Part shown: positions 19,031 through 28,134 of the stretch, one piece after another
Numbering within the stretch: the stretch's first letter is position 1
Layout of the letters: every line of letters begins with the position of its first letter
Source: Streptomyces sp. NRRL WC-3626
GTDB lineage: Bacteria; Actinomycetota; Actinomycetes; Streptomycetales; Streptomycetaceae
NCBI RefSeq assembly: GCF_000718785.1
Contig: NZ_JOCA01000006.1
Location: 186,001-250,000, forward strand
Length of the DNA stretch: 64,000 nt
Direction of reading: 5' to 3'
The notes under the pieces: generated by a model
Told to the model about the DNA's origin: nothing
Seen by the model: the letters and a program-made list of their open reading frames with translations, nothing else
The model's database searches: none
Translations under genes and position numbers: made by a program

Positions 19031-20584
19031 TCAGGCCGATCCTGCCCCCTGCGGGACGGCCGGGAACGGCACGAGGGCCACTGTTACGTTGTCGTGGCCC
19101 CCGCCGTCGAGCGCGTGACCGACCAGTACCCGCGCGCTGTGCAGCGGTCGTACGGCCGCGTCGGCGGGGAGGATCTCGGCCATCTCGTCGGCCGACTCGG
19201 CGTAGTTCCACAGGCCGTCGGTGCAGACCACGACCACACCGGGCCGGTCCGGCTTGAACGAGGCGGTGTGCGGCTCCAGTTCGTACGCGTCGGCGCCGAG
19301 CCAGCCGGTGATGGCGTGGGCCCGCTGGTCGGCGTACGCCTCGGCCTCGCCCATCAGACCCGCGGCGACCATCTGCGCCGCCCACGAGTCGTCCTCGGTG
19401 AGCCGGGCCGCCGGGGCGGAACGGTCCACCGGCACCCAGTAGACGCGGCTGTCGCCGACCCAGCCGACCACCAGCAGCCCGGCCGTGACCACGGCGCCGA
19501 CGAACGTGCACGCGGGGGCGTTCTGTTGCGGGGCGTGCTCACCCGCCGCCGCGGGGTCGTCGGCCAGCGCGTTGACCGCCTCGGCGGCGGCGATGATCGC
19601 CTCGTGCATCGCCTGCTGCGGATGCGTGCCGCGCGGCAGGGCCGCGAGGAGGGACTCGCTCGCGGCCGTGGAGGCGGCGAGTGACGCCTCGTCGGGGCGG
19701 GTCGCGGAGGAGACGCCGTCGCAGACGACCGCCACGGAGGCGGGAGCACCGTCGGGCAGCGCGGCGGTGCCCACGGCGAAGGCGTCCTCGTTGCGGTGGT
19801 GGCGCAGTCCGCGGTCGCTGACCGCGGCCAGGGGGCCGCATTCCTGTTCCATGTGGTCCCGTTCGCGCGGCTGGGCGTGGCCGCAGTTCTCGCAGTAGCC
19901 GTCGTCGTCCACGCGGCCCGCACGGCAGGCCACGCACACGGCGGCGGTCTCCCCGGCGCTCTGCGCCGGCTCGGCCGCCACACGCGGGTCGGGCGCCTGC
20001 AGCGGGTACTCGTCACCGGCCGGCTCCGCCCGCCGGTCGAACCGCACCCCGGACGAGGGGGCGCCGGGAGCGCCTCCGGCGGGGGATGCCTGTACGGCCG
20101 CGGGCGGCGCGGCGGGGTCACCGGGAGGGGGAGTTCCCCCGGCCGCGCCGGGCAGGGGAGCGCCCGCGGCGGCGGAAGGCGGTACGGGAGCCGCGTGCGT
20201 GCCCCCGGCCGCGGAGGGCGGTACGGGAGGTGCGCCCCCGGCCGCGGAAGGGTGGACGGCCGGCGTGCCGGACAGCGGGGTGCCGTCCGAGTTCGTGCCC
20301 GGTACGTCCGCCGGGCGGTGGGCCGGGGCCGGGTCGGCGGGGCCGTCCGGGGCGGGCCACGCCGCCGCGGCGGGCGGGGCCGACGGCGGCCGGGGCGCGG
20401 CGCGCTCCGCCGAAGTCTGCGGCGGCACCACGCCGTTCATCGCGATCGTCGGCTCGTCCCGCGGCCGTGCGGGAACCACCGACAGGTCGTATCCGCACGC
20501 ACCGCAGAAACGATCACCCGACTCGAGGGGTTCCTCGCAGCTCGGGCACTTCGACAGTGCGGCCTGCTGAGGCATCTGCGACAT
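19031..20584 (-). CDS. PP2C-family protein phosphatase with zinc ribbons
   Basis: A 517-residue protein. The N-terminus has a zinc ribbon (Cys13, Cys16, Cys27, Cys30: CPSC ... CGAC), then a long Ala/Pro-rich linker, a second ribbon (CVAC ... CENC, about residue 220), then a PP2C catalytic domain: SDRGLRHHRNEDAF, VVCDGVSSATRPDE, GWVGDSRVYWV, VVVCTDGLWNYAE and GGGHDNVTVAL give the metal-binding Asp residues. It should dephosphorylate Ser/Thr and so oppose the adjacent kinase. The ATG at 20584 starts three bases after the kinase stop codon (sequence TAG TTG ATG), so the two are translationally linked; a TTG start at 20587 is also possible. Confidence 0.9.
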   Translation of the reverse strand: MSQMPQQAALSKCPSCEEPLESGDRFCGACGYDLSVVPARPRDEPTIAMNGVVPPQTSAERAAPRPPSAPPAAAAWPAPDGPADPAPAHRPADVPGTNSDGTPLSGTPAVHPSAAGGAPPVPPSAAGGTHAAPVPPSAAAGAPLPGAAGGTPPPGDPAAPPAAVQASPAGGAPGAPSSGVRFDRRAEPAGDEYPLQAPDPRVAAEPAQSAGETAAVCVACRAGRVDDDGYCENCGHAQPRERDHMEQECGPLAAVSDRGLRHHRNEDAFAVGTAALPDGAPASVAVVCDGVSSATRPDEASLAASTAASESLLAALPRGTHPQQAMHEAIIAAAEAVNALADDPAAAGEHAPQQNAPACTFVGAVVTAGLLVVGWVGDSRVYWVPVDRSAPAARLTEDDSWAAQMVAAGLMGEAEAYADQRAHAITGWLGADAYELEPHTASFKPDRPGVVVVCTDGLWNYAESADEMAEILPADAAVRPLHSARVLVGHALDGGGHDNVTVALVPFPAVPQGAGSA

Positions 20585-20587
20585 CAA

Positions 20588-23080
20588 CTACACCCACGTC
20601 CGGGGGCGGTAACGATTGGCACGTTCCACCAGGTCGATCCTCTCCTCGCCGCTGCGCGCCAGCCGGGCCAGCGTGCGGTACGAACGCTCCAGGCCGAAGC
20701 GCAGGCCCCGTTCGTCCAGGCCGCTGCCGAGCAGCGTCCGCCCCCCGGCGGCGGGAGGAGCGGAACCCTGGCCCCCGGAGAGTACCCAGTCGAGGCCGCA
20801 GCCGAGGACCTCCGCCGACAACAGCTCCCGGCGCGCCGGATCCAGACCGTACGCCTCCAGGGCCTCGACCTGCCCGGCGGCCGCCGTCAGATCGTCCAGG
20901 AACGGTACGTCGGCGGCGGCCGCCGTACGCCCGCGCAGCCGCGCCCGCACGGACGCCACCCGGGCGGCCGTGTAGTGGATGGACGACTCCGGCACCGACT
21001 CCAGCGTCCGTACCGCCCCGCCGCGGTCCCCGGCCGCCAGCCGCACCCGGGCCAGCCCGAACGCGGCGCTCACATAGCTGGGGTCGGTCGACCACACCAG
21101 GCGGTAGTACTCGGCGGCGTTGTCCAGCTGGCCCAGCACCTCCGCGCACACGCCGAGCGCCAGCTTCGGCGCGATCTCGCCCGGGAACGCGTCGTAGATC
21201 GCGTCGAAGGCGAGCGCGGCGCCCTCGTGGTCGCCGGTGACCAGCGCGGCCACGCCCCGGTACCAGACCACCCGCCAGTCGTCGGGGTCCTGTTCCTCCA
21301 GGGTCTGCAGGGCCGACAGGGCGGTGGGCCACTCGCCGGTCTCCAGCCGGGCGCGGATCTCCCGCAGCCGGGTCTCCGCCGACGGGGCGGGCGCCGCCGC
21401 CAGCGCGTTGATCAGCTCGGCGGGCGCGGACGTCAGCAGCCCGGCGAGGAAACCGGCGTTCGGGTCCGAGGGGTGGACGTGCGGCACGGGCAGGGCGAGC
21501 GCGGCGGCGGGACAGCCGACGGGCTTGACCAGCGCGGCGGGGGCCGGCGGAAGCACGGGTGTCCCCTTCCGGGGGCGGGCGCCCAGCCGGGACACCTCCC
21601 CGTTCAGCGCGGGGAACAACTCCGTGTCCGTCACCCGCGGTTCCGGGCCGAAGAGCGGCGAGAGCGCGGGCCGGGCGCGTCCCGTCTGCAGCGAGACGAC
21701 CTCACGCAGCACCCCGGTCAGCTGCTCCGTCATCTCCTGCGCGGAGGCGAACCTGCGGGCCGGGTCCGGGTCCGTGGCACGGACCAGGAGACGGTAGAAG
21801 GACTCGTACTGACGGAACACCTCGATGGTGTCCGGGTCGGGCAGCGAGTCCACGTACACGTTCGTGTAGCCCTGGAAGTCGAACGTGAGGACGGCGAGCG
21901 TACGGGCCACCGTGTACAGGTCCGACGCCACCGACGGGCCGACGTCGGCGACCTCGGGCGCCTGGTAGCCGACCGTGCCGTAGATGGCCGACTCCTCGTC
22001 GTCCATCCGGCGCACCGCGCCCATGTCGATCAGCTTCAGCTGGTCCTCGGTCTGGATCGCGTTGTCGACCTTGAAGTCGCAGTAGAGCAGGTTGCGGCTG
22101 TGCAGATGGCCGAGCGCCTCCAGGGCCTCGATGCCGTACGCGCAGGCCTGCTCCACCGGCAGCGGATCGCGTCTGCCCTCCGGTGTGCGGCGGCCGTTGG
22201 CGATCTCCTTCAGCGACTTGCCGCCCAGGTACTCCATGACGATGTAGCCGTCGAGGGAGCCGGTGCGCTGGTCCAGATGCTCCACGAAGTTGTAGATCCG
22301 CACGATGTTGGCGTGCTCGATCTCCGCGAGGAAACGCCGCTCGGAGATCGCCGCCGCCATCGCGTCCTGGTCGCCCGTGTCCAGCAGGCCCTTCAGCACC
22401 ACCCAGCGGTCCGAGACCGCCCGGTCCACGGCGAGGTAGATCCAGCCGAGCCCGCCGTGCGCGAGACAGCCCACCACCTCGTACTGGCCGTGCACGATGT
22501 CCCCGCCCCGCAGCTTGGGGACGAACGAGTACGGGTGGCCGCACTTGGTGCAGAAGCCCTCCGTACGCCCCGGCCGGCCGCCGCGGGCCCGCCCCACCGG
22601 CGCCCCGCAGTCGGAGCGCGAGCAGAACCGCTTCCGCTCGGGCACCTCCGGGTCGGCGAGCACCATCGCGCGCGGGTCGGGGCGCGGGATCGGCGGCACC
22701 TCGACCAGTCCGGCACCGAGCCGGCCCCGGCTGGACGAGCCGCCGCCCGCACCGGAACTGCGCACCGACACCGAGCGGCCCGTGGTCCGGCCCGACAGCG
22801 AGCGGGACAGCCGTCCGGAGACCGAGCGGCGCGACTTCGACGACTGCGACGACGTACGGGAACTGCGGCCGCTGCCCGTGCTGCCCGAACCCCGGGATTC
22901 CCCGCCGGCCGTGATGCCGGTCGGGGGCGAGACGACCATGCCCGTCGGCGACACCACCGGGGCGAGCCCGCAGGTGTCGCAGTACAGCTCGCCGCCGCCG
23001 ACGTCCTCGTACGTGCCGTCGCACTCGGGGCGCTGACAGGCGCGCTGTGCCTGGTCGCCCCGGTTCTCGCCGTCCGTCAT
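20588..23080 (-). CDS. pknG: PknG-type serine/threonine protein kinase
   Basis: An 830-residue soluble kinase built like mycobacterial PknG. Two Cys clusters (Cys15/20/34/37 and Cys153/158/177/180) take the place of the rubredoxin-like domain, separated by a Ser/Arg-rich segment (residues 61-118). The kinase domain starts near 200 with GGLGWIYLAVD and VVLK (Lys230), and has YCDFKVDNAI (catalytic Asp335) instead of HRDLKPEN and IDMGAVR (Asp352), the same unusual motifs seen in PknG. The C-terminal 350 residues are TPR-like helices. In actinobacteria PknG senses amino-acid supply and controls glutamate metabolism. Start ATG at 23080 overlaps the preceding gene's stop by four bases. Confidence 0.92.
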   Translation of the reverse strand: MTDGENRGDQAQRACQRPECDGTYEDVGGGELYCDTCGLAPVVSPTGMVVSPPTGITAGGESRGSGSTGSGRSSRTSSQSSKSRRSVSGRLSRSLSGRTTGRSVSVRSSGAGGGSSSRGRLGAGLVEVPPIPRPDPRAMVLADPEVPERKRFCSRSDCGAPVGRARGGRPGRTEGFCTKCGHPYSFVPKLRGGDIVHGQYEVVGCLAHGGLGWIYLAVDRAVSDRWVVLKGLLDTGDQDAMAAAISERRFLAEIEHANIVRIYNFVEHLDQRTGSLDGYIVMEYLGGKSLKEIANGRRTPEGRRDPLPVEQACAYGIEALEALGHLHSRNLLYCDFKVDNAIQTEDQLKLIDMGAVRRMDDEESAIYGTVGYQAPEVADVGPSVASDLYTVARTLAVLTFDFQGYTNVYVDSLPDPDTIEVFRQYESFYRLLVRATDPDPARRFASAQEMTEQLTGVLREVVSLQTGRARPALSPLFGPEPRVTDTELFPALNGEVSRLGARPRKGTPVLPPAPAALVKPVGCPAAALALPVPHVHPSDPNAGFLAGLLTSAPAELINALAAAPAPSAETRLREIRARLETGEWPTALSALQTLEEQDPDDWRVVWYRGVAALVTGDHEGAALAFDAIYDAFPGEIAPKLALGVCAEVLGQLDNAAEYYRLVWSTDPSYVSAAFGLARVRLAAGDRGGAVRTLESVPESSIHYTAARVASVRARLRGRTAAAADVPFLDDLTAAAGQVEALEAYGLDPARRELLSAEVLGCGLDWVLSGGQGSAPPAAGGRTLLGSGLDERGLRFGLERSYRTLARLARSGEERIDLVERANRYRPRTWV

Positions 23081-24390
23081 GCGCCGGGCCCCCTTTGGTC
23101 GTCGGGACCGCCGCCCTGGCCCGGTACCCGGGGCGCCGAGCCGAAAAGCTCGGACGCCGCCTGCTGATAGCGCAGCACCGCCCGGTCGGCGGCGCGCAGA
23201 TCGCAGGGCGCGCTCCACAGCATGCGGCGCGCCTTCTCGTACCGCTCCACCAGTTCGGGATCCTCCGCCAGGCCGTACCGGGCCACCTTCGCCTTGTACG
23301 CGTCCAGCCGGCCGCGCAGTTCGGCACGGACCGCCAGCGGGGCCGTCACCGCGGTCAACGACTCGCGGGCGCGCAGCAGTTCGTCCTCCGCCTTCCGCTC
23401 CAGCGACTCGAGCAGCGGGGACAGGCGGTGCCACTGGGCGTGCCTGCGGTACTCGGCGGCCGTCGACAGCTGCTCCTGCAGCACGGTCGGCGGGCCGCTG
23501 ACCACCGGGACCTCCGTCGAGGCGATCTTCGCCAGTACCTCGCCGCGTGCGGTGCGGGCCTCGGCGAGGGTGCGGTCGGCACGCGACAGCACGTCCCGCA
23601 GTCTGAGGATGCGCTTCTCGGCGTCCTGGCGGACCGTCAGTACGGCGTCGATCTCCCGGCGCACGTCCTCCAGCGCACGGGCCTCACGGTCGTACACCGT
23701 GGTGTCGGGCCGGCCGCCGCCCGGCGCCGAACTGCCCTCCGCCTTCCTCCAGTACGCCAGCGGATCGGACACCACCTGCTCGCGCAGCCTCGTCAGCGTG
23801 CGGGTGATCCGCTCCAGGTCGTCGCCCGCCGGATGCTCGCCGGGGCGCACCCCGGCCGAGTGCGCGAGCCGGCCGGTGCGCTGGAGTTCGGCGGCGAGCA
23901 GATCGATCCGTGCGGGCAGCGCGGACCAGACCGCGTCGGCGGCCACGATCACGTCGAGCGAGGTCGCGTACAGCTCGTTCATACGGTCGACGAGGGTGAC
24001 GAGCGAACAGCGCTCGCTGAGCCGGCCGGCGTGCGGCGCCTGCGCGTTGGCGGCCAGGGTCACCGGCTCGCCGCGCAGCAGTTCCGTCAGCTCCACCAGG
24101 TCCTCGCGGCTGGACCAGCGGCGGCGGGACCTGATGTCCCGGGCCCTGCGCAGGGCGTCCGCGTACGCGTCGAAGTACGTCCACAGCAGCGTGATCGACG
24201 CCTCCGTGGCCGTCCAGCGTTCCTCGGTGACACCGGTGAGGTGCGCGCCCTCCAGGAGTCGTCGGCCCGCGTGGTCCTGCAGGGCGAGGAGCGAGGTCTC
24301 GATCGCCTCGTGCTCCGCGCCGAGCCGCGCCAGCGCACGGTCCACCTCGTCCCGGTCCATCACCGGCCCGGTGGGATCCGTGTCGGCCAT
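23077..24390 (-). CDS. Helical coiled-coil protein of the pknG operon
   Basis: A 437-residue, almost wholly alpha-helical cytoplasmic protein rich in Arg, Glu, Leu and Ala with no membrane span or catalytic motif. Long heptad-like stretches (residues about 240-330, including EDVRREIDAVLTVRQDAEK) suggest coiled coils. I do not recognise a named family. Its stop overlaps the pknG start (ATGA), so the two proteins are made together, and it sits between glnH and pknG, where it could couple the membrane sensor to the kinase. Start ATG at 24390 with GAGAGGTG just upstream. Confidence 0.8.
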   Translation of the reverse strand: MADTDPTGPVMDRDEVDRALARLGAEHEAIETSLLALQDHAGRRLLEGAHLTGVTEERWTATEASITLLWTYFDAYADALRRARDIRSRRRWSSREDLVELTELLRGEPVTLAANAQAPHAGRLSERCSLVTLVDRMNELYATSLDVIVAADAVWSALPARIDLLAAELQRTGRLAHSAGVRPGEHPAGDDLERITRTLTRLREQVVSDPLAYWRKAEGSSAPGGGRPDTTVYDREARALEDVRREIDAVLTVRQDAEKRILRLRDVLSRADRTLAEARTARGEVLAKIASTEVPVVSGPPTVLQEQLSTAAEYRRHAQWHRLSPLLESLERKAEDELLRARESLTAVTAPLAVRAELRGRLDAYKAKVARYGLAEDPELVERYEKARRMLWSAPCDLRAADRAVLRYQQAASELFGSAPRVPGQGGGPDDQRGPGA

Positions 24391-24453
24391 CGATCACCTC
24401 TCGCTGGGGGGTGGTTGGGGGTCTGGAGGTCTGGGGGTCCGGGGTCTTGGGGG

Positions 24454-25536
24454 TCAGCTTTCGCGCAGGTATTCCGGGGGCGGGGGCTCCGACCGGGACG
24501 CGTCCGCGCCCAGCGTGGCCGACAGCCACTTCGTGTACGCGTCCTGCCAGCCGTCCGTGGTGTCCTCGCGGAAGTCCACCAGGATCCGGTTGACCCGGCG
24601 TACCAGGTCGTCCGCGTCCTTCTTCATCGCCACGCCGTAGTACTCGGCCGTGAACGCCTCGCCCTTGAGCTGCACCGTCGGATCCTGCGCGGCCTGGCTG
24701 GCCGCGAGCGCGCCGTCGGTGACCACCGCGTCGACCTCGCCGAGCTGCAGCCGCACCAGGCAGTCCAGCTGGTTGGGCACGGTGGTGCGGATGTCCGTGG
24801 ACTCCGGCAGCTTCCCCGCCTTCTTGTCGGCCTCCAGCTTCGTGTACGCCGTCGAGCCCGTCGCCGTGCAGATCTCCTGGCCGGCGAGCGTCTCGTCGTA
24901 CCCCTCGACCGGTGAGGACTTCGGGGCCAGCACCTGCTGGCCCGTCTTGAAGTACGGCGCGGAGAACGCCACGTCCTCCAGCCGGTCGCAGTTGATCGTC
25001 ATCGTCCGGACGACCATGTCGACCCGGCCCGCCTGGATCGCCGGTATGCGCTGGTCGGTCGGGATCGCCTTGAACTGGACCGCGTCCCGGTCGCCGAGGA
25101 TGTCCTCGGCGATCCTGTGCACCAGGTCGATGTCGAAGCCCTCGAGCGTGCCGCCCTCACCGCTGTTGGGGTCGCGGTAGCCCCAGCGGTAGCTGTTCTG
25201 GTCGACGCCCACGATCAGCTTCCGCTTCTCGCCCTCGCGGTTCTTGATCGCCTCGATGGTGGGGCCGTCGGCGGTGGACGGGGGCAGGGTCTGCTTCTCC
25301 GGGTCCGCGCAGTCCTCGTCCGCCTGTGCCCGTGCGGCGTGGGAGACGGACTGGCCCGCCGGCTGTTGCGCGGTCCCGGTCGGGGCGCCGGCGCAGGTCA
25401 GGACCAGCGCGAAGACCAGGGCCAGGGCACAGGCGGTCGCCATCGCGCCCACTCCGCCCCAGCCCTTCAGGCGGGCCCGCAGGTGTCGTGTGATCATCGT
25501 CATGGCCCCCTTCGGTCCGTTCACCTGTCCGTTCAT
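24454..25536 (-). CDS. glnH: GlnH-type glutamate/amino-acid solute-binding protein
   Basis: A 360-residue exported protein of the periplasmic-binding-protein family 3 (SBP_bac_3). After the N-terminal hydrophobic segment (ACALALVFALVLTC) the fold starts KLIVGVDQNSYRWGYRD and includes EGFDIDLVHRIAEDILG and GRVDMVVRTMTINCDR, typical of glutamate/glutamine binders. No ABC permease or ATPase is nearby; instead it is flanked by a membrane protein and leads to pknG, as in the mycobacterial glnX-glnH-pknG locus, where it acts as a sensor and not a transporter. The ATG at 25536 overlaps the upstream stop (ATGA) with GGAG 5 bases before; ATG at 25503 (after GAAGGGGG) is an alternative. The VLTC lipobox is atypical. 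Confidence 0.85.
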   Translation of the reverse strand: MNGQVNGPKGAMTMITRHLRARLKGWGGVGAMATACALALVFALVLTCAGAPTGTAQQPAGQSVSHAARAQADEDCADPEKQTLPPSTADGPTIEAIKNREGEKRKLIVGVDQNSYRWGYRDPNSGEGGTLEGFDIDLVHRIAEDILGDRDAVQFKAIPTDQRIPAIQAGRVDMVVRTMTINCDRLEDVAFSAPYFKTGQQVLAPKSSPVEGYDETLAGQEICTATGSTAYTKLEADKKAGKLPESTDIRTTVPNQLDCLVRLQLGEVDAVVTDGALAASQAAQDPTVQLKGEAFTAEYYGVAMKKDADDLVRRVNRILVDFREDTTDGWQDAYTKWLSATLGADASRSEPPPPEYLRES

Positions 25537-26951
25537 CGGTACTCCGACAGCCTGCGGCCTATGCCGAGCACCGCGCCGGCCGCGCCCAGTACGGCGAGGA
25601 CCGCCGCACCCATCGGCAGTCCCGTCAGCGCGTCCCGGCCGTCGCCGGCCGCCTGCTTGAACTCCGCCTCCTCGTGCGCCAGCGCCGTCGCGAGGTTCTC
25701 GTCGACGCTGTCGAAGCACTCGCCCGTCGCGCCCTTCGCGCCGATCACCATGTCCAGCGCCTGCTGGTAGTTGCCGTTCTCGTCCTGCTCACGGGCGGCC
25801 GCGTGACGCTTCTTCCACTCCGTCATGTTGCCCACCGCGGCCGTCACCGGCCGCTCGCCGCTGTCGTCGTCCGCGAGGCGTCCGGCCTGGGCCAGGCCCT
25901 TGGCGAGGGTGTCCATGTCGCGGCCGAAGTCGTGGTCGTAGGCGTCGAAGGTCTCGCCGCCGACCTTCGTCGTCTCCGCGCCCCGCGCCACCAGCGTCAG
26001 GTTCTCGTTGCCCCGGGCCTTCAGCGAGGCGATACGGGCGTCGTGCAGGACGTTGAGGGAGCGGACGCCGTGGTCGTAGGAGTCGTCGAGGTTCGAGCGG
26101 GCGAGGGTGTGGCCGGCCGTCAGCCACAGCAGGACCACGGTCGCCGCCGTGGTGGCGGCCACCAGGCCGTGGTTGAGGACCCTGTTGGTGCGGACGTAGT
26201 TGCGGCGCATGGCCCACGCGAGCGCGGCCAGGGCGACGATGCCGAGGGCGATCGCGGGCCAGGGGTAGGGGGTCGCGTCCGCGTAGTCGTCGCGCAGGCG
26301 CTGGTTCTCCTTGGTGTAGAGGTCCTCCGCCGCCGGGAGCATCTCCTTCTGCATCTTCTCGTTCGCGTACCGCAGGTAGGCGCCGCCCACGGGGAAACCC
26401 TGGCGGTTGTAGGTACGGGCGCGCTCCACCAGGCCCTTGTACTCGGGGAGCAGGCGGTTGAGCCTGGTGATCGTGGCGGCGGAGGGGGAGTCGGGGTCCG
26501 AGTTGGCCGCCGCGTTGACGAGTTTCTCGGCGGCGGTGCGGATGTCCTTCTCGTAGCGGTCCCTGGACGCGGCGGTCTCCTGACCGCCGGCGAGGAAGCC
26601 GCTGGACGCGGCGGTGTTGGCGTCGGCGAGGGAACGGTAGATGTCGGCGGCGTCCGAGCTGAGCGGCTGGCTGCTGGTGAGGACGTCGTCGGCGGCCGCC
26701 GCCCTGTCGGTCATCTGCCACGCGGTCACCGCGCCGAAGGCGACGACGAGGGCGGCGAGGAGCGCGCCGATGATCCTGAGCCGGCCGGGCTCGGTGGTGG
26801 CGGCCCTGCGGAGGCGGTCGGCACCCTCCGCGAACGCGGTACGGCGCGGTTGCGGAGGTTCCGGCAGGGACACGGGGCCGGGCTGGGGCGGCACCGCGGG
26901 CAGCGGCGGCGCATGCGTGACGCCGGGCGGTGCCGTGCTGTTCGGTGCCAT
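25533..26951 (-). CDS. glnX: GlnX-like four-span membrane sensor
   Basis: A 472-residue membrane protein. A Pro-rich cytoplasmic N-terminus is followed by a first span (IIGALLAALVVAFGAVTAW, about 57-77), an extracytoplasmic helical domain of some 150 residues, two adjacent spans (AIALGIVALAALAWAM and GLVAATTAATVVLLWL), a second extracytoplasmic helical domain and a last span (MGAAVLAVLGAAGAVLGIG) near the C-terminus. This topology and its position directly before glnH and pknG match GlnX, which relays GlnH ligand occupancy to PknG in mycobacteria. Start ATG at 26951 follows GGGGGAGG by 5 bases. It heads the seven-gene block. The GlnX label rests on topology and context, not a sequence comparison. 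Confidence 0.75.
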   Translation of the reverse strand: MAPNSTAPPGVTHAPPLPAVPPQPGPVSLPEPPQPRRTAFAEGADRLRRAATTEPGRLRIIGALLAALVVAFGAVTAWQMTDRAAAADDVLTSSQPLSSDAADIYRSLADANTAASSGFLAGGQETAASRDRYEKDIRTAAEKLVNAAANSDPDSPSAATITRLNRLLPEYKGLVERARTYNRQGFPVGGAYLRYANEKMQKEMLPAAEDLYTKENQRLRDDYADATPYPWPAIALGIVALAALAWAMRRNYVRTNRVLNHGLVAATTAATVVLLWLTAGHTLARSNLDDSYDHGVRSLNVLHDARIASLKARGNENLTLVARGAETTKVGGETFDAYDHDFGRDMDTLAKGLAQAGRLADDDSGERPVTAAVGNMTEWKKRHAAAREQDENGNYQQALDMVIGAKGATGECFDSVDENLATALAHEEAEFKQAAGDGRDALTGLPMGAAVLAVLGAAGAVLGIGRRLSEYR

Positions 26952-27162
26952 GGTGACCTCCCCCGTGGTCATTCCTCCCGGCAAGTATCACCGCCGGGAC
27001 TGACATATGCACCGGCCTTGGCGCGATCTTGATCCCATTACACCGCACTTGCGGCTTTCTCCACTGCCCCGCCCCCACCCTGCCCACGAACACGCCCGGG
27101 AAATCAGTACGGTTCCCTGCGGGGCACGGCACCCCCGTACGACACCGGCCCCCACACACACC

Positions 27163-28134
27163 TCACCCCCCGAAGTGCGACCGCACCCGCTCCTGCGCCT
27201 CCGCCCCCGCCCCCAGCCGGTCCAGCCCCAGCAGCGCGGCTCCCAGTACCGGGCGGCCCGTCACCACCCGGGGGACCGCCTTCGGGGCCCGTGCGGCCAG
27301 CAACTCCCTTATGCGCCCGTCCAGCCGCGCATGCCGTGCCGCCAGCACCCCACCCCCCAGTACCACCGGCGTCGCCTCCTCCAGCAGCCCCAGCCGCCGC
27401 AGCGCGACCACGGCCATCGACACGATCTCCTCCGCCTGCCGGTCGACGATCGCCCGCGCCACCCCGTCCCCCTCCGCCGCCACGGCGAAGAGCACCGGCG
27501 TCAGCTCATGCCGCCGGGCCGGATCCACCCGCTCCAGATGCAGCGCCTCGATCAGCGACGCCATGTCCGGCAGCCCGAAGTGCCCCGGCAGGGCGAGCGC
27601 GAGCGCCGTGGGCTCGCCCCGCCCGTCCCAGGCACGCGCCGCATGCCACAGCGCCTCCTCCGCCAGCGCCCAACCGCCGCCCCAGTCCCCCGATATCCGC
27701 CCCACCGCCGGAAACCGGGCCGTACGGCCGTCGGGCAGCATTCCCACGCAGTTGATGCCCGCCCCGCAGACGACGGCCACCCCCCGGGGCTCGTTCACCC
27801 CCGCCCGCAGAATCGCGAACGTGTCGTTGCGCACCCCGACACCCGCCCCCCAGCCCCGCCCCGCCACCGCCGTCGTCAACTGCGCTTCTTCCTCGGGCAG
27901 ATCGGCGTTGGCCAGACACGCCGAGACATGCGAGACCTCGTGGACCCCCGCGGCGCCCAGCGCCCGCCCCACCGTCTCGGCGAGCGCGGACATCGCCGCG
28001 TCCAGCCCCACCGCCGGCGGCCGGAACCCCTCCCCCCGCGCCGTCGCCAGCACCGTGCCGTCGGCGGCGACCACCGCCACGTCCGTCTTGCTGTTGCCTG
28101 CGTCGACGGCGAGGACACCTGCGGTCAGGCCCAC
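27163..28134 (-). CDS. csnK: Amino-sugar kinase, BadF/N-acetylglucosamine kinase family (CsnK)
   Basis: A 323-residue ASKHA-fold kinase. GVLAVDAGNSKTDVAVV is the phosphate-1 motif, VAVVCGAGINCVGM phosphate-2 and VVLGGGVLAAR the adenosine motif; GRISGDWGGGWALAEEALW matches the N-acetylglucosamine kinase/BadF group. It likely phosphorylates glucosamine or a chitosan-derived sugar. It is the last gene of the chitosan-oligosaccharide operon, with the GTG start at 28134 overlapping the csnH stop by ten bases. The insertion sequence upstream of csnH may reduce its expression. Symbol assigned by gene order. Confidence 0.8.
   Translation of the reverse strand: MGLTAGVLAVDAGNSKTDVAVVAADGTVLATARGEGFRPPAVGLDAAMSALAETVGRALGAAGVHEVSHVSACLANADLPEEEAQLTTAVAGRGWGAGVGVRNDTFAILRAGVNEPRGVAVVCGAGINCVGMLPDGRTARFPAVGRISGDWGGGWALAEEALWHAARAWDGRGEPTALALALPGHFGLPDMASLIEALHLERVDPARRHELTPVLFAVAAEGDGVARAIVDRQAEEIVSMAVVALRRLGLLEEATPVVLGGGVLAARHARLDGRIRELLAARAPKAVPRVVTGRPVLGAALLGLDRLGAGAEAQERVRSHFGG

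Noticed and set aside
24391..24453. G-rich direct repeats (GGGGGTCTGG-like) between glnH and the coiled-coil gene
   Set aside because: Short, degenerate and lying in the 63-base gap; could be a weak structure in the mRNA but I cannot assign a function.
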